From assembly GCF_018904615.1 (NCBI RefSeq), contig NZ_JADCNH010000010.1, positions 1-64,000 of the forward strand: a DNA stretch of 64,000 nt. Reading direction: 5' to 3'. Both the position numbers and the translations under genes were made by a program. Source of the stretch: Verticiella alkaliphila (lineage in GTDB: Bacteria; Pseudomonadota; Gammaproteobacteria; Burkholderiales; Burkholderiaceae_B). Numbering within the stretch: the stretch's first letter is position 1; the number at the start of each line of letters is the position of its first letter. The notes under the pieces were generated by a model, which was given only the letters and a program-made list of their open reading frames with translations, ran no database searches and had not been told where the DNA came from. Positions 38,536 through 48,234 of the stretch are shown here, piece after piece.

Positions 38536-39996
38536 TCAGAGCTGCACGCAGAGATACTTGAGCTCGAGGTATTCCTCGATACCGTGGCGTGAGCCTTCGC
38601 GGCCCAGGCCGGATTGCTTGACGCCACCGAACGGTGCCACTTCGTTGGAGATGAGGCCGGTGTTCACGCCGACCATGCCGTACTCCAGCGCCTCGCCCAC
38701 GCGCCACGTACGCGCCTGGTCCCGCGTGAAGATGTAGGCCGCGAGGCCGAAGATCGTATCGTTGGCCTGGCGCACCACGTCGGCTTCGTCCGTGAAGCGA
38801 AAGAGCGGTGCTACCGGCCCGAACGTCTCTTCGCGCGCGCACAGGGCGTTGGCAGGCACGTCGGCCAGCACGGTGGGCGTGAAGCACGTACCGGTGTCGC
38901 CCGCACGCGTGCCCCCCGTCAGCACCTTCGCGCCATGCGCCAAGGCGTCGGCGATGTGTTCCTCGACCTTGCGCACGGCGGCCTCGTTGATGAGCGGGCC
39001 GTGCGTGGTGCCCTCGGCCATGCCGTCGCCCACGCGAAACTTCTCGACTTCGGCCACGAGCTTGCGCGCCACGTCGTCGTAGATGCTGTCGTGCACGTAG
39101 ACGCGGTTGGCGCAGACGCAGGTCTGGCCCGCGTTGCGGAACTTGGAGGCGATGATGCCGGCCACGGCCGCGTCGATATCCGCATCCTCGAACACGATGA
39201 GCGGCGCATTGCCGCCGAGCTCCAGCGAGAGTTTCTTGATCGTGTCCGCTGACTGGCGCATCAGCACGCGCCCCGTCTGGGTGGAGCCGGTGAAGCTCAG
39301 CTTGCGCACCGCATGGCTGGCGGTGAGCGTCTCGCCGATCTCGCGCGGCTGGCCCGTGATCACCTGGAACACGCCAGCCGGCACGCCGGCTTCGAGCGCC
39401 AGCACACCCAAGGCCAACGCGGTGAGCGGTGTGGCTTCAGCGGGCTTCACGATCATGGTGCAGCCGGCCGCCAGCGCGGGGCCGACCTTGCGTGTGATCA
39501 TCGCCGCCGGGAAGTTCCACGGCGTGATCGCCGCGCATACCCCGATCGGCTGACGCAGCACCAGCAGCCGCTGGCTGGCCACCGTCGGCTGCACGATCTC
39601 ACCGTCGATGCGCCGAGCTTCCTCGGCAAACCACTCCAGGAATGAGGCGGCATACGCGATCTCGCCCTTGGCTTCGGCCAGTGGCTTGCCCTGCTCAGCC
39701 GTGAGGATGCGGCCCAGGTCGTCCTGGTGCGCGAGCATCAGATCGGACCAGCGGCGCAGCACCTGGCTGCGCGCCTTGGCCGTGCGGCCCGACCACTCGG
39801 CCAGCGCGGCTTCGGCGGCAGCGATCGCCGTCTCGGTCTCGACCGCGCCCAGGCTGGGCACGCGAGCGAGCGTCTCGCCCGTGTAGGGATCCATGACCTC
39901 GAGCGTGGCGCCCCCCGACGGGGCGTACCAGCCGTCGCCCAGCAGGCAGGCCTCGCGCAGGAGGTCGGGACGGGAAAGTGTCAAACGTTGGGACAT
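38536..39996 (-). CDS. gabD: succinate-semialdehyde dehydrogenase
   Basis: A 486-residue NAD(P) aldehyde dehydrogenase. ITPWNFPAAMITRKVGPALA and FTGSTQTGRVLM are cofactor-side motifs. LELGGNAPLIVFEDADID holds the general base, and NAGQTCVCANRVYVHDS holds the catalytic cysteine with a second cysteine two residues later, as in GabD. The C terminus NEVAPFGGVKQSGLGREGS is typical. ATG 39996 lies 10 bases after the gabT stop. With GabT it converts 4-aminobutyrate to succinate; the wider 5-aminovalerate pair (DavDT) is also possible. Confidence 0.9.
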   Translation of the reverse strand: MSQRLTLSRPDLLREACLLGDGWYAPSGGATLEVMDPYTGETLARVPSLGAVETETAIAAAEAALAEWSGRTAKARSQVLRRWSDLMLAHQDDLGRILTAEQGKPLAEAKGEIAYAASFLEWFAEEARRIDGEIVQPTVASQRLLVLRQPIGVCAAITPWNFPAAMITRKVGPALAAGCTMIVKPAEATPLTALALGVLALEAGVPAGVFQVITGQPREIGETLTASHAVRKLSFTGSTQTGRVLMRQSADTIKKLSLELGGNAPLIVFEDADIDAAVAGIIASKFRNAGQTCVCANRVYVHDSIYDDVARKLVAEVEKFRVGDGMAEGTTHGPLINEAAVRKVEEHIADALAHGAKVLTGGTRAGDTGTCFTPTVLADVPANALCAREETFGPVAPLFRFTDEADVVRQANDTIFGLAAYIFTRDQARTWRVGEALEYGMVGVNTGLISNEVAPFGGVKQSGLGREGSRHGIEEYLELKYLCVQL

Positions 39997-40006
39997 ATCA
40001 GTCTTC

Positions 40007-41277
40007 CTAGGCCTCGAGGGCGCGGGCGAGGATATCCAGGCCCTTGTCGAACTGCGCGTCCTCGATCGTGAGGGGATACAGCAGGCGGATGACGTTGCCG
40101 TACATGCCGCAGGATAGCAGCAGCAGACCCTGATCCAGGGCGCGCTGGAGCACGCCCTGCAGGAAGGCGGCATCCGGCGCGCCCGTGGCGGGATCGCGGA
40201 ATTCGATCGCGAGCATGGAGCCCAGCCCACGCACCTCGCCATCGCGGGCACCCGCGTGGCCACGTCCTTCAGGCGCGCCGTGGCACGTTCACCCAGCGCG
40301 GCGGAGCGCGCGCATAGATCCTGGGATTCGATCACGTCCAGCACGGCGTGCGCGGCCGCCACGGACAGCGCATTGCCGGCGTAGGTGCCGCCCAGGCCGC
40401 CCGGGGCTGGCGCATCCATGATCTCGGCGCGGCCGCTCACGGCGGACAGCGGCAGACCGCCCGCCAAGCCCTTGGCCATCGTGATCAGATCCGGCTCCAC
40501 GCCGTGATGCTGCATGGCGAAGAGACGACCGGTGCGGGCGAAGCCCGTCTGGATCTCGTCGGCGATGAAGACGATGCCGTGCTCGTCGCACAGGCGGCGC
40601 AGGCCTCGCAGCAGCTCCGTGGGCGCCACGTTGAAGCCGCCCTCGCCCTGCACAGGCTCGACGATGATGGCGGCCACGCGCTTGGGGTCGACGTCGGTCT
40701 TGAAGAGCTGGGCCAGGGCTGCCAGCGAGTCGGCAGCGGACACGCCGTTCAGCGCCGAGGCGAAGGGCACGTGGTAGACCTCGCCCGGGAAGGGACCGAA
40801 TCCCACCTTGTACGGCACGACCTTGCCCGTGAGCGCGAGACCCATCAGCGTGCGGCCGTGAAACGCGCCACCGAAGGCGACGACGGCGCTGCGGCCGGTG
40901 TGTGCGCGAGAAATCTTGATCGCGTTCTCGACGGCTTCGGCGCCGGTGGTGAAGAACGCGGTCTTGTTGGTGCCGCCGATCGGCACGCGCTGGTTCAGAC
41001 GCTCGGCCAGCGTGATCGGGCCTTCGTACGGCACGATCTGGAAGGCGGTGTGCGTGAAGTGCTCAAGCTGCTCGCTCACGGCCTGGACGACGCGCGGATG
41101 GCGGTGACCGGTATTGAGCACGGCGATGCCGGCGGCGAAGTCGATGTACTCGCGCCCTTCCACGTCCCACAGCGTGGCGTTCTGCGCGCGCGCGGCATGG
41201 AAGTCGCACATGACGCCAACGCCACGCGGCGTGGCGGCCAGACGGCGTTGCTTCAAGGAATCGTTCGTGAGGGACAT
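40007..41277 (-). CDS. gabT: 4-aminobutyrate aminotransferase, frame broken
   Basis: A PLP class-III aminotransferase of about 423 residues once repaired. The first part has FAAGIAVLNTGHRHP, FFTTGAEAVENAIKISR, GAFHGRTLMGLALTG, IADEIQTGFARTG and the lysine region TMAKGLAGGLPLSAV. The last 75 residues (RGLGSMLAIEFRDP onward, ending LDILARALEA) are in another frame. One base is missing near 40236-40244. Without repair the frame runs on into gabD, producing a false 937-residue fusion. It starts at ATG 41277 and is divergent from the MocR regulator. Confidence 0.88.
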
Positions 41278-41324
41278 GGGGCAGGCTCTCGGCAGGAAAG
41301 AAGGATGACGGCATTCTGCGCGCC

Positions 41325-41374
41325 CATTGGCCCCTTGCATAAGGTCCACTTAGTGCAACCGCATGGTGCCAATG
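41325..41374. promoter_or_regulatory. nested palindromes in the gabT/mocR gap
   Basis: The gap between the divergent starts holds CATTGGC (41325-41331) paired with GCCAATG (41368-41374). Inside it TTGCA/TGCAA (41335-41339, 41354-41358) and TAAG/CTTA (41340-41343, 41349-41352) form a second, nearly continuous palindrome. It is a likely binding site for the MocR regulator. Confidence 0.55.
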
Positions 41375-41397
41375 CGACCGTCCGACTAGAATGCGCC

Positions 41398-42879
41398 ATG
41401 CAATCCGTCTGCGCCGACCTCGTCCTGCAACGCCTGGACCCCGACCCCGCTTTGCCGCGCAACCGCGCGCTGTACGCCTGCCTGCGCAGCGCCATCCTCG
41501 ATGGCACGCTCGCGCCGCTGTCGCGCTTGCCGGCCTCGCGCGATCTCGCCCGCGAGATACGGCTCTCGCGCAACACCGTCATGCACGCGTACGACCAGTT
41601 GCTTGCCGAGGGCTACGTGCTCAGTCGCGTGGGCAGTGGCACCTTCGTCGCGGCCACCGCGCCGGACCGACTCCTCGACACCCCCTCCGCTCAGGCAGCT
41701 GCCAGCCCAGGACATGCGGCAACAGGTCTGTCTCAACGTGCTCGCAACCTGCTCGCGCAACCCGCGGCATCGCTCTGCCAATGGGGCGCCTTCATGCCCG
41801 GCGTGCCCGACGTCACGCAGTTTCCCAACCGCCACTTTGCGCGGGCCCTCTCGCGGCTCTGGCGCTCGCCCGACCCGACGCTGCTCACCTACGGTGCTGG
41901 CGGTGGCCACGCGGCGCTGCGCGAGGCGCTGACGGCCTATCTGCGCGTGGCGCGGGGCGTGCACTGCGAGCCCGGACAGATCCTCGTCACCGAAGGGGTG
42001 CATCAGGCCATCGACCTCGCGGCCCGCATGCTGGCCGACGTGGGCGATGCCGCGTGGGTGGAGAACCCCGGCTACTGGGGCATTCGTCAGGTGCTGCGCA
42101 TGAACGGTCTGCACGTGCAGGGCATGCCCGTGGACGAACACGGCATGCGCTTGCCGGAAGACGGAACCGATGCGCCGCGTCTTATTGTCGTCACCCCCTC
42201 GCACCAGTATCCGTTGGGCGCCGTGATGAGCCTGCCACGTCGGCAGGCGCTGCTGGCCTTCGCCCGTCGTACGGGCGCCTGGGTGCTGGAGGACGACTAC
42301 GACAGCGAATTCCGATTTGGTGGCCACCCCGTGCCCGCCGTCCAGGGCCTGGAGACGGACGCGCCGGTGATCTACATCGGCACCTTCAGCAAGACGCTCT
42401 TTCCCGGCCTGCGCGTGGGCTACATGGTGCTGCCTGTGGCGCTGGCCGACGCCTTTCGCAGCGCGCACGCCGATCTCTACCGTGAAGGCCATGGCATGAC
42501 GCATCTGGCGCTGGCAGAGCTGCTGCAAGAAGGCCACTACGCAGCGCACATCCGCCGGATGCGCGTGCTCTACGGCCGCCGGCGCAGCCTGCTCGCCCGG
42601 CTGATCCGCGAGCATCTGGGCGACGCCTATCTGGGGGAACACAACAGCAACGCCGGCCTGCACTTGATGCTGCGGCTGCCCGATGCCGTCGACGACGCCG
42701 CCCTCACCCAGGCCTTGCAGGCCCGGGGCATCCTCACGCGGCCACTGTCACGCTACTACGTGGGATCGACGGGTGCCCGCGGCCTGCTGCTGGGGTATGC
42801 CAGTGTGCCGGAGCCCGAGATCGTCGCCGGCTTCTGGACGCTGCGCGATGTCTTGCGCACTGGCGCAGGTATCCCGTAA
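41398..42879 (+). CDS. MocR/GabR-type GntR-aminotransferase regulator
   Basis: A 493-residue protein with an N-terminal GntR winged helix (LPASRDLAREIRLSRNTVMHA) and a C-terminal aminotransferase-like domain. LEDDYDSEFRF and the PLP lysine in GTFSKTLFPGLRVGY are present. In GabR the PLP domain senses 4-aminobutyrate and activates gabTD. Its position divergent from gabTD supports that role. ATG 41398 fits the family N terminus. Confidence 0.88.
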   Translation: MQSVCADLVLQRLDPDPALPRNRALYACLRSAILDGTLAPLSRLPASRDLAREIRLSRNTVMHAYDQLLAEGYVLSRVGSGTFVAATAPDRLLDTPSAQAAASPGHAATGLSQRARNLLAQPAASLCQWGAFMPGVPDVTQFPNRHFARALSRLWRSPDPTLLTYGAGGGHAALREALTAYLRVARGVHCEPGQILVTEGVHQAIDLAARMLADVGDAAWVENPGYWGIRQVLRMNGLHVQGMPVDEHGMRLPEDGTDAPRLIVVTPSHQYPLGAVMSLPRRQALLAFARRTGAWVLEDDYDSEFRFGGHPVPAVQGLETDAPVIYIGTFSKTLFPGLRVGYMVLPVALADAFRSAHADLYREGHGMTHLALAELLQEGHYAAHIRRMRVLYGRRRSLLARLIREHLGDAYLGEHNSNAGLHLMLRLPDAVDDAALTQALQARGILTRPLSRYYVGSTGARGLLLGYASVPEPEIVAGFWTLRDVLRTGAGIP

Positions 42880-42993
42880 GGCACTGACCATGCTGCCCAA
42901 GCTGCGGCAGATCAGGGATTCCAGTTCGATCCGGAGGGCGGCGGCGGGAGTCCCTCCTTCCAAGCCTGCGCCAAAACGCCGTGCTTGCAAGGC

Positions 42994-43937
42994 CTACATC
43001 CTAGCCGGGCGGGCTGTCGGGCGACCCAGCCGCCTGGCCCAAGCCTTGAGCGCGGTTTCGAGAAACTGGGCAAATCCCTCTGCTGCCGGCGACAACGAGC
43101 GCCCCTCTGGGCGGTACAGACAGACGTCGCGGACGGTTTCGGGGTCGACGACCCGCTGCATGCGCAAACCGAACGTCTCCGCCAACGTCCGCACATAAGC
43201 GGGCGCCAGGGTGGCGGACCGGCCCTGCGCTGCGATGCCCAGTGCCGTGGAGATGTTGTCGACGATGTCCACTGGCGCCACGCGTTCGTGCTCAGGGACG
43301 TTCAGGCGCATGCGCTCGACACTGATCTCGTGGTCGCGGCCAGCCGCGACGAGCGGCTCGTCATGCAGTTCCGCCCAGCGCAGGCTTCGGCGGGTGGCCA
43401 GCGTATGGGTGGGCGCACACCATAGCACCCAGGGGCTATGAAACAGCGTTTGCGAGCGCACGTCACGTCCCGTGGCCCGGTCCGGCCCCACGGCGATGTC
43501 GACGTCGCCGGAGGCCACGCTGTCGACGAGCCTCTCCACCGCGACGTCACACACCCGCACCACCACCTTTGGCAACCGGGCCGCGTACTGGTGGATCGCC
43601 TCAGGCAACGCCGTCGCCGCCAGCACCAGGGCGCGCCCACGCGAACCAGCCCCGACGCACGGTTGCGCACGTCGTCAGCCGCAATCTCGGCGGCACGAAC
43701 ATGGCGCAACACGGTCTCGGCAGAGGGCAGGTAGTCCCGTCCAGCGCTGCTCAACTCCACGCGCCGCGTTGTGCGCTCCAGTAAGCGAAAGCCCACGGTG
43801 GCTTCGAGTTCGGCCACCAGTTGGCTTACCGCCTGGACGGTCAGGCCCATGCGCGTCGCAGCCGCGCTGAAACTGCGCAGTTCCTCGACCAGAACGAAAG
43901 CTTCGAGCTGGCGCAGCGTGAGTCGCGTCAGCGGCAT
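42994..43937 (-). CDS. LysR-family regulator, frame broken
   Basis: The N-terminal helix-turn-helix (LRQLEAFVLVEELRSFSAAATRMGLTVQAVSQ, given here as the conserved region at residues 8-40) and linker are in one frame. The effector-binding domain, from VLAATALPEAI to the end, is in the next. Restoring one base in the GGG at 43629-43631 gives RVGAPLVLAATALPEA and a normal protein of about 314 residues. It is divergent from the hpaHIED cluster, which it probably controls. Confidence 0.8.
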
Positions 43938-44043
43938 GGCGCAAAGCCTGCAAGGACGAGTGTCTTGATTTCCATTGAGGACCCGTAAAGACTGCACGCC
44001 TGTGGCCAGTGCGCCAAGGAATGGCATCGAATTCGGTCGATTA

Positions 44044-44058
44044 TCAAGACAAGCTTGA
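44044..44058. promoter_or_regulatory. LysR-type box upstream of hpaH
   Basis: TCAAG-ACAAG-CTTGA is a perfect inverted repeat in the gap between the divergent lysR and hpaH genes, 107 bases before lysR and 103 before hpaH. Its size and place fit a LysR-type recognition site. Confidence 0.5.
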
Positions 44059-44160
44059 AAACTGTCAAAAAACGCATGATTGTGCTACGTGCGGTGATCT
44101 TCAACAATGTGGCGCAATGCCATCGCCAACGACAACGACAACGACATCAGGAGACCGACA

Positions 44161-44964
44161 GTGCTTGACCCCGTCCTTTACACCCAACTCGCAAAGGAGC
44201 TTCAAGCCGCCGAGGCCTCGCGCGTGCAGATCGAACAGTTCTCCCGCCGGTATGCGGGCATGACAATCGACGACAGCTACGCCATTCAGCGCGAATGGAT
44301 CCGTCTGCAGCGCGAGGCGGGGCGCCGCCCTGTGGGACGCAAGATCGGACTGACCTCACGCGCGATGCAGATCGCCGCGCAGATCACCGAACCGGACCAC
44401 GGCGTCCTGCTCGACAGCATGGTCCTGCGCGACGGCGCCGAGATCGAGGCATCCCGGTTCATCGTCCCCCGCTTTGAAGTGGAGCTGGCATTCGTTCTGG
44501 GCCGACGCCTGCAAGGGCCGAACGTCACGCTGTGCGACGTGCTCAACGCCACCGATTACGTCGTGCCCGCGCTGGAACTGATCGACGCGCGCATCGAGCA
44601 GTTCGACCGGCATACGAAGGCACCCCGCACGGTGCTCGACACGATCGCGGACAACGCGGCCAATGGCGGCATCATCCTCGGCGGGCGTCCCATGAAACCC
44701 GACGCGGTGGATTGGCGCTGGGCGGGCGCTCTGCTCTTCAAGAACGGTGTGATAGAGGAATCCGGGCTCGGCGCAGCCGTGCTCAATCACCCGGGCAATG
44801 GCGTTGCCTGGCTGGCCAACAAGATCGCTCCCTATGGCGAGAGCCTCGACGCCGGCGACATCGTGCTGGGCGGCTCGTTCACGCGTCCGGTCGCCTGCGC
44901 AGCCGGCGACACCTTTCACGCGGACTATGGCCCGCTCGGCTCCATCTCCGCGAGGTTCATCTGA
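44161..44964 (+). CDS. hpaH: 2-oxo-hept-4-ene-1,7-dioate hydratase
   Basis: HpaH adds water to 2-oxohept-4-ene-1,7-dioate in homoprotocatechuate meta-cleavage. The 267-residue protein equals E. coli HpaH in length and shares [19 protein letters not shown]-type sequence, [26 protein letters not shown] and [12 protein letters not shown]-like [13 protein letters not shown]. The start is GTG 44161 with AGGAGA 6 bases upstream; ATG 44107 would add an unrelated tail. It overlaps hpaI by one base. Confidence 0.92.
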   Translation: MLDPVLYTQLAKELQAAEASRVQIEQFSRRYAGMTIDDSYAIQREWIRLQREAGRRPVGRKIGLTSRAMQIAAQITEPDHGVLLDSMVLRDGAEIEASRFIVPRFEVELAFVLGRRLQGPNVTLCDVLNATDYVVPALELIDARIEQFDRHTKAPRTVLDTIADNAANGGIILGGRPMKPDAVDWRWAGALLFKNGVIEESGLGAAVLNHPGNGVAWLANKIAPYGESLDAGDIVLGGSFTRPVACAAGDTFHADYGPLGSISARFI

Positions 44965-45749
44965 TGCACACGCCGACCAATTCCTTCAAGCAGCGACTGC
45001 AACACGGCGAGCCGCAGATCGGACTTTGGCTCGGCCTGGTCGACAGCTGCGCGGCAGAGCTTTGCGCGACGGCTGGGTTCGACTGGCTGCTGATCGACGG
45101 CGAACACGCGCCGCACGACCTGCGCACCATGCTGGCCAGCCTTCGAGCCATCGCGCCCTACGCCAGCCAGCCGGTCGTGCGTGTACCCCATGACAATGCC
45201 GCGCTGATCAAGCAGGTACTGGAAATCGGCGCTACGACGTTGCTCGTGCCCATGGTCGAGACCGCGCAACAGGCACGCGACCTGGCGCGCGCCGTCCGCT
45301 ACCCCCCGCAAGGCATCCGCGGCGTCGGCAGCGGCCTGGCTCGATCGTCGCGCTGGAATGACTATAGCGACTACCTCCACGCTTCGAACGATCGCGTGGC
45401 GCTGCTCGTGCAGGTGGAGACCGTGTCTGCCCTGGAGCACCTCGAAGACATTGCCGCCGTGGACGGTGTCGATGGCGTCTTCGTGGGGCCGGCTGATCTC
45501 GCGGCGTCCATGGGGCACCTCGGCGGCGCCGGTCACCCCGACGTGCGCGCCGCCGTGGAGACGGCGATTTCCCGCATCATCGCTACCGGCAAGGCCGCCG
45601 GCGTGCTGACGATCGACGAAACGCTGGCTCGCCAGTACCTCGACCTTGGGGCCACCTTCGTGGCGGTGGGCGTGGACACCACGCTCCTGGCGCAGGCGGG
45701 CCGGGCGCTCGCCAAACGCTTCATTACCACAGCCAAAGCTGCCGGCTAA
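44964..45749 (+). CDS. hpaI: 4-hydroxy-2-oxoheptanedioate aldolase
   Basis: A 261-residue class II aldolase of the HpcH/HpaI family. It splits 4-hydroxy-2-oxoheptanedioate into pyruvate and succinate semialdehyde. [32 protein letters not shown], the metal ligand in LLVQVET and [13 protein letters not shown] are present. Start overlaps the hpaH stop (TGATG). The succinate semialdehyde made can be oxidised by an aldehyde dehydrogenase downstream or by GabD. Confidence 0.92.
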   Translation: MHTPTNSFKQRLQHGEPQIGLWLGLVDSCAAELCATAGFDWLLIDGEHAPHDLRTMLASLRAIAPYASQPVVRVPHDNAALIKQVLEIGATTLLVPMVETAQQARDLARAVRYPPQGIRGVGSGLARSSRWNDYSDYLHASNDRVALLVQVETVSALEHLEDIAAVDGVDGVFVGPADLAASMGHLGGAGHPDVRAAVETAISRIIATGKAAGVLTIDETLARQYLDLGATFVAVGVDTTLLAQAGRALAKRFITTAKAAG

Positions 45750-45819
45750 GACAACGCACGCCGCAGCTCTCTCGTCTGGCGCCGGGCTGCGGCGCCCGCC
45801 ACCCTCGACTGGAGAGGAC

Positions 45820-47298
45820 ATGCCTTTACCCAACCACGTGCACGTCGCCGGATACGACGTGTGCACCGACCACTACATCAATGGCAAGCGCGTGACCAGC
45901 GACAGCCATTTTGAAATTCACTGCCCGATCGACCAACGCCGGCTCGGCGAAGTGGCCGAAGGCCGCGACGAGCATGTCGAGGCGGCGATCCAGGCGGCCC
46001 AAGCTGCCTTTCCCGCCTGGAGCGCTCTGACGGCCGCCGAACGCTTGCCGTACCTGCAGCGCTATGCCGAAGAAATTGGCAAACGTGCCGAGATGCTGTG
46101 CACGGTCGAAAGCAACGATGCCGGGATCCTCCTGTCGCGGATGCGTCACGGCGTGGTGCCGCGCGCCATGCAGAACATCCTGTGGTTTGCGCAACACGCG
46201 CTTGATCTGCAGAATCGCCCGATCGATACGGAGCAGGCGCATCACCTCGTCAGACACGATCCGGCCGGGGTGGCCGTCATCATCACGCCGTGGAACGCGC
46301 CGTTGATGCTGTCGACCTGGAAGCTCGGGCCCGCGCTGGCCGCTGGCAACACCTGCATCCTGAAACCGCCCGAGTGGGCGCCGCTCACCTGCTCGATCCT
46401 GGCCGATGCAGCCGACGCTGCCGGCCTCCCGGCAGGCGTGTTCAATGTGGTCCAGGGCATCGGCGCGACCACGGGCGCGGCACTGGTGCGCGACCCGCGG
46501 GTGGCCCGGATTTCCTTCACTGGTAGCGTGCCCACAGCCAAGCTGATCGCCCAGGCCGCAGGCGCGAACCTCGTGCCCTGCAGCCTGGAGCTGGGCGGCA
46601 AGAGCCCGTTCATCGTGCTCGAGGACGCTGACCTGGATGGTGCTGCCGCGACGGCCGCGCTGATGTACCGCAACGCAGGCCAGGTCTGCCTGGCCGGCAC
46701 ACGCCTTCTCGTGCATCGCGGGGTGGCCGACACGTTCGTGGCCAAGATGCGGGCTCTGGTCGAAGGCCTGGTCGTGGGTGACCCCCGCGAGGAAGCGACG
46801 GAGGTCGGCCCGATCATTCATCCCAGACAGGTGGAACGGGTCAAAGGCTTTGTCGATCGCGCGGTTGTAGGCGGCGCCACGCTGCTCTGGGGCGGTGGAC
46901 CGCACCCGTTCGGTGCTCAGTACTTTCAGCCCACGCTCGTCACAGACCTGAAGCAGGACGACGAGATCGTGCAGAACGAAGTGTTCGGCCCGGTCTTGAC
47001 GCTGCAGACGTTCGACGACGACGACGAGGCGATCGCGCTGGCCAACAGCACGGACTACGGCCTCGGCGGTGTCTGCTATGGCGAAACGACCCACGCCACC
47101 GCCCTCGCCGAACGCGTGCGCACGGGCTTCATCTGGGTCAACAGCTTCGGCATCCGGGATCTGGCAGCGCCATTCGGCGGCATCAAACGCAGCGGTATTG
47201 GCCGCGAAGGCGGCGACTGGAGCTTCGAGTTTTTCTCGGACATCAAGGATGTCGTGGTCCCCAAGAAGCCGTTTCGCGCAAGCTTTGCGCATCGATAG
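45820..47298 (+). CDS. hpaE: 5-carboxymethyl-2-hydroxymuconate semialdehyde dehydrogenase
   Basis: A 492-residue aldehyde dehydrogenase. It has ITPWNAPLMLSTWKLGPALA, SFTGSVPTAKLIA, the base in LELGGKSPFIVLEDADLD, the catalytic cysteine in NAGQVCLAGTRLLVHR and the C-terminal FGGIKRSGIGREGGDWSFE, very like HpaE. It oxidises the ring-cleavage product of HpaD. GGAGAGG lies 3-9 bases before ATG 45820. The 70-base gap to hpaI holds no other feature. Confidence 0.87.
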   Translation: MPLPNHVHVAGYDVCTDHYINGKRVTSDSHFEIHCPIDQRRLGEVAEGRDEHVEAAIQAAQAAFPAWSALTAAERLPYLQRYAEEIGKRAEMLCTVESNDAGILLSRMRHGVVPRAMQNILWFAQHALDLQNRPIDTEQAHHLVRHDPAGVAVIITPWNAPLMLSTWKLGPALAAGNTCILKPPEWAPLTCSILADAADAAGLPAGVFNVVQGIGATTGAALVRDPRVARISFTGSVPTAKLIAQAAGANLVPCSLELGGKSPFIVLEDADLDGAAATAALMYRNAGQVCLAGTRLLVHRGVADTFVAKMRALVEGLVVGDPREEATEVGPIIHPRQVERVKGFVDRAVVGGATLLWGGGPHPFGAQYFQPTLVTDLKQDDEIVQNEVFGPVLTLQTFDDDDEAIALANSTDYGLGGVCYGETTHATALAERVRTGFIWVNSFGIRDLAAPFGGIKRSGIGREGGDWSFEFFSDIKDVVVPKKPFRASFAHR

Positions 47299-47307
47299 GA
47301 GAACACC

Positions 47308-48234
47308 ATGGGACAGATCGTCGGCGCGGCCCTCGTGTCGCACCACCCCGGGCTGATGCAGTGCGAAGAGTTTCGACGTGCCATGGGCGCGGGCGAAGAC
47401 TCGGATCTCATCGCCGGTTTCGCCCGCCTGCGCGAGCGCATCGATGCGCTCGCACCGGACGTGGTGATCATCTTCGACAGTCACTGGTTCACGACGGGTT
47501 ACCACCTCGTCGATGCCTGGGAGAAGTACGAAGGCATGTACATCTCGGACGAGATGCCGTGGTACCTGCACGGCGTGCCGTACAAGTATCGCGGACATCC
47601 TGAGCTTGCCCGCGCGATTGAAGTGGTCTCGCGCGAGCGCGGTGGCTACAACCGGGCGGTGAGCCATCCCGACCTGGGCCGGCACTATGCCACGGTCAAC
47701 CTGATCAAGCATCTGCATCTGGAGCTGTCCGACACGCCGATCGTGACAGTGAGTTCCTGCCAGAACTGCGCCTGGGAACATTTCTTGGAATCCGGCAAGG
47801 CCATTGGCGAGGCTATCGAGCGCAGCGACCTGCGCGTGGTCTTGCTGGGCTCGGGTGCGCTCAGCCACAAGTTCAATGAGATCGACTGGAAACCCAAGCA
47901 CCCGCGGATCTTCCACGAATCGAACGTATCGTCACCGGAGAACATCGCCAGCGACAAGGGTGCGATCGCCCTGATGCAGGCGGGTCGTCACGACGAGATC
48001 CTCGCGCGCTGGGACGATGAGTACCGACGCAAGCCCTGGGAAGCCTTCGGCGCGCACTACCTGCAGATGCTGGGCGCCATGGGCGGGGCAGACTGCACGG
48101 ACAAGGGCGAGACACTGTCCGCCTATGAGAATGCGCGTGGCACCGGCAACATCCATATCTGGTTCGACAGATCGCAAAAACCCGCGGCGGGTGCACAGAC
48201 GCCTAGCCGCGTGACGGAAGGGGTACAGGCATGA
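47308..48234 (+). CDS. hpaD: 3,4-dihydroxyphenylacetate 2,3-dioxygenase
   Basis: A 308-residue class III (LigB-type) extradiol dioxygenase opening the homoprotocatechuate ring. SHHPGLM near the N terminus supplies an iron histidine, IIFDSHWFTTGYH a second, and the VPYKYRGHPELA and LLGSGALSHKF segments match HpaD. It follows hpaE by 9 bases with AGGAG upstream, and its stop overlaps the next start by 4 bases. Confidence 0.87.
   Translation: MGQIVGAALVSHHPGLMQCEEFRRAMGAGEDSDLIAGFARLRERIDALAPDVVIIFDSHWFTTGYHLVDAWEKYEGMYISDEMPWYLHGVPYKYRGHPELARAIEVVSRERGGYNRAVSHPDLGRHYATVNLIKHLHLELSDTPIVTVSSCQNCAWEHFLESGKAIGEAIERSDLRVVLLGSGALSHKFNEIDWKPKHPRIFHESNVSSPENIASDKGAIALMQAGRHDEILARWDDEYRRKPWEAFGAHYLQMLGAMGGADCTDKGETLSAYENARGTGNIHIWFDRSQKPAAGAQTPSRVTEGVQA

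Noticed and set aside
38536-41349. A single 937-residue GabT-GabD fusion protein
   Set aside because: The join is made by a one-base deletion near 40240. The true gabT C terminus lies in another frame and ends 10 bases before a proper gabD start.
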